Made by a program: the position numbers and the translations under genes. Shown in pieces: positions 63,001 to 64,000 of a stretch of 64,000 bases of DNA (position 1 is the stretch's first letter; every line of letters begins with the position of its first letter). The stretch is from assembly GCA_900708905.1 (NCBI GenBank), contig CAADRB010000021.1:646258-710257 (forward strand), read 5' to 3'. Below the pieces are notes generated by a model that was not told the DNA's origin, made no database searches, and saw only the letters and a list, made by a program, of their open reading frames with translations. The DNA is from Hymenolepis diminuta (Eukaryota; Platyhelminthes; Cestoda; Cyclophyllidea; Hymenolepididae).

Positions 63001-64000
63001 TTTTTCAACCCTTGAAGAATGCAACTAAAATAAACACAGAAAAGCATACTTTTTCTCCGACTACAAGGAGTAACGGAAAAGTATTAGAAGAACCGACCAA
63101 ATGTCGAGATTATATAAACACTTTGCTCAATAATATTTGAGATAGTCATATAATAAGTTCAGTTATTAAGAATGGTTCAGTTAAGGTTAACTATGAAAAT
63201 TTGAGTGAATAGAGATATTACCTTTATTAAATGGGGCGAGATATTAATGAGTTTGCCCCGTAACGCAAGGATTTGTCATAATCTTGAGAATAAACATATA
63301 TATCCTTAGTATTCTCTCGATGTAATTTACTATTTTACTAATATTTGTAGTTCATTAACGAGTGGATTACTACTGACCTCACAAAATGCACTGTCACTGA
63401 GTAGATGCTCTGATTAGGAACCAAAAGCAAATATTAATCAGGAAACAATTAGCCGTGGAACAAAATTTATCGTCAAAGTAAATGGCGAATAAGAAATTTT
63501 ATATTGCTACAAAAAGTAACATTTGGAGTCAATTCAGATTATCTAATTGGTGGTGAAATACAATAGCGCAATTTTCAGTGTTGTTCAGCGTGTTTTGAAC
63601 AAGTTTATGTTTTGTAAAGAGAGTAACTTTAAGACCTCCTCTTTCCTATATATAAAACAAAACTGAAATTCCACTTCACTTTGTTTTTAAATTACTACGT
63701 TACATTGCAAAACACTTAAAGTTGTTTGCAAAAATAATTTCTATTGCTTTTAAAACCTGGTTAAATACAAAATTGTGATTAAAATCAAAGTCTACTAAAA
63801 TTAAATTAAACGTCTAACATCATTGCCAAAAATACTTAATTTGGTGATTATTCGACTTCCTGAAAAGACAAATATTTTCATACTGTTTCACAATCTGGAG
63901 AGCATATTTTTACTCCAGATATGCTTTGATAGTAAAATACAAAGAAATTGCTCGTTTTGAAATGAAATATACTTGGAGCTTGTTGTAAATTTAACATGTT
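54051..64000. other. AT-rich flanking sequence, no supported gene
   Basis: Plus-strand frames of 62 to 86 codons occur near 56451, 56771, 57758, 59162, 61260 and 61899. None shows a known motif or a set of in-phase splice junctions. The 61260-61457 frame (MQKSRGTVVNMMIGMLL, then aromatic and charged residues) has a hydrophobic start and could be a small exon, but nothing confirms it. No tRNA, LTR or transposase signature was seen. Confidence 0.4.

Noticed and set aside
1..64000. CRISPR arrays, bacterial operons, prophage or insertion sequences
   Set aside because: No regularly spaced repeats were seen, and the split genes with GT-AG junctions show eukaryotic DNA.

Overview
The window is eukaryotic nuclear DNA from an animal. 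It is strongly AT-rich. The two clear genes are split into short exons by introns of 76 bases to about 8 kb. There is no operon layout, no ribosome binding sites, and long stretches carry only dispersed repeat debris. The protein evidence (a stomatin/MEC-2 family gene) fits an invertebrate metazoan. A degenerate LTR element has a TGGTGACCC primer-binding motif of the kind used by tRNA-Trp-primed Gypsy/CsRn1-type elements of flatworms. With the mix of very short and multi-kb introns, this makes a flatworm (fluke or tapeworm) a reasonable guess, but no taxon is proven. Two N bases at 3335-3336 show this is a draft assembly.

Layout. 1-12 kb: intergenic, with a 9-bp hairpin (2390-2423), an LTR remnant followed by an array of primer-site-like repeats (about 2981-3465), and a tRNA-derived SINE-like element on the minus strand (about 5085-5291). 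12.2-17.4 kb: a four-exon plus-strand gene for a 380-residue protein that I do not recognise. Its exons join in phase and its first intron appears to be of the GC-AG class. 17.4-33 kb: intergenic, with purine-skewed islands, decayed repeats and one copy of a dispersed repeat (about 31327-31554). 33.07-53.66 kb: a minus-strand stomatin-family gene with six exons located; the exon that should encode the membrane hairpin was not found. A second copy of the dispersed repeat lies in one of its introns (about 43564-43835). Its 8.2-kb first intron also holds plus-strand exon-like segments, one of which resembles the C-terminal helical part of the replication factor Ctf4/WDHD1; this is tentative. 53.7-64 kb: intergenic, with a GC-richer patch just upstream of the stomatin first coding exon and otherwise AT-rich sequence in which I could support no gene.

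The stomatin-like protein would be a membrane-inner-leaflet scaffold that oligomerises and tunes ion channels in cholesterol-rich domains. The plus-strand protein is Ser/Asn-rich with a basic cluster and one Cys-x2-Cys-x2-His motif, so a nuclear role is possible but unproven. Nothing links the two genes functionally. No CRISPR array, functional tRNA, rRNA or intact transposase or reverse transcriptase was seen.
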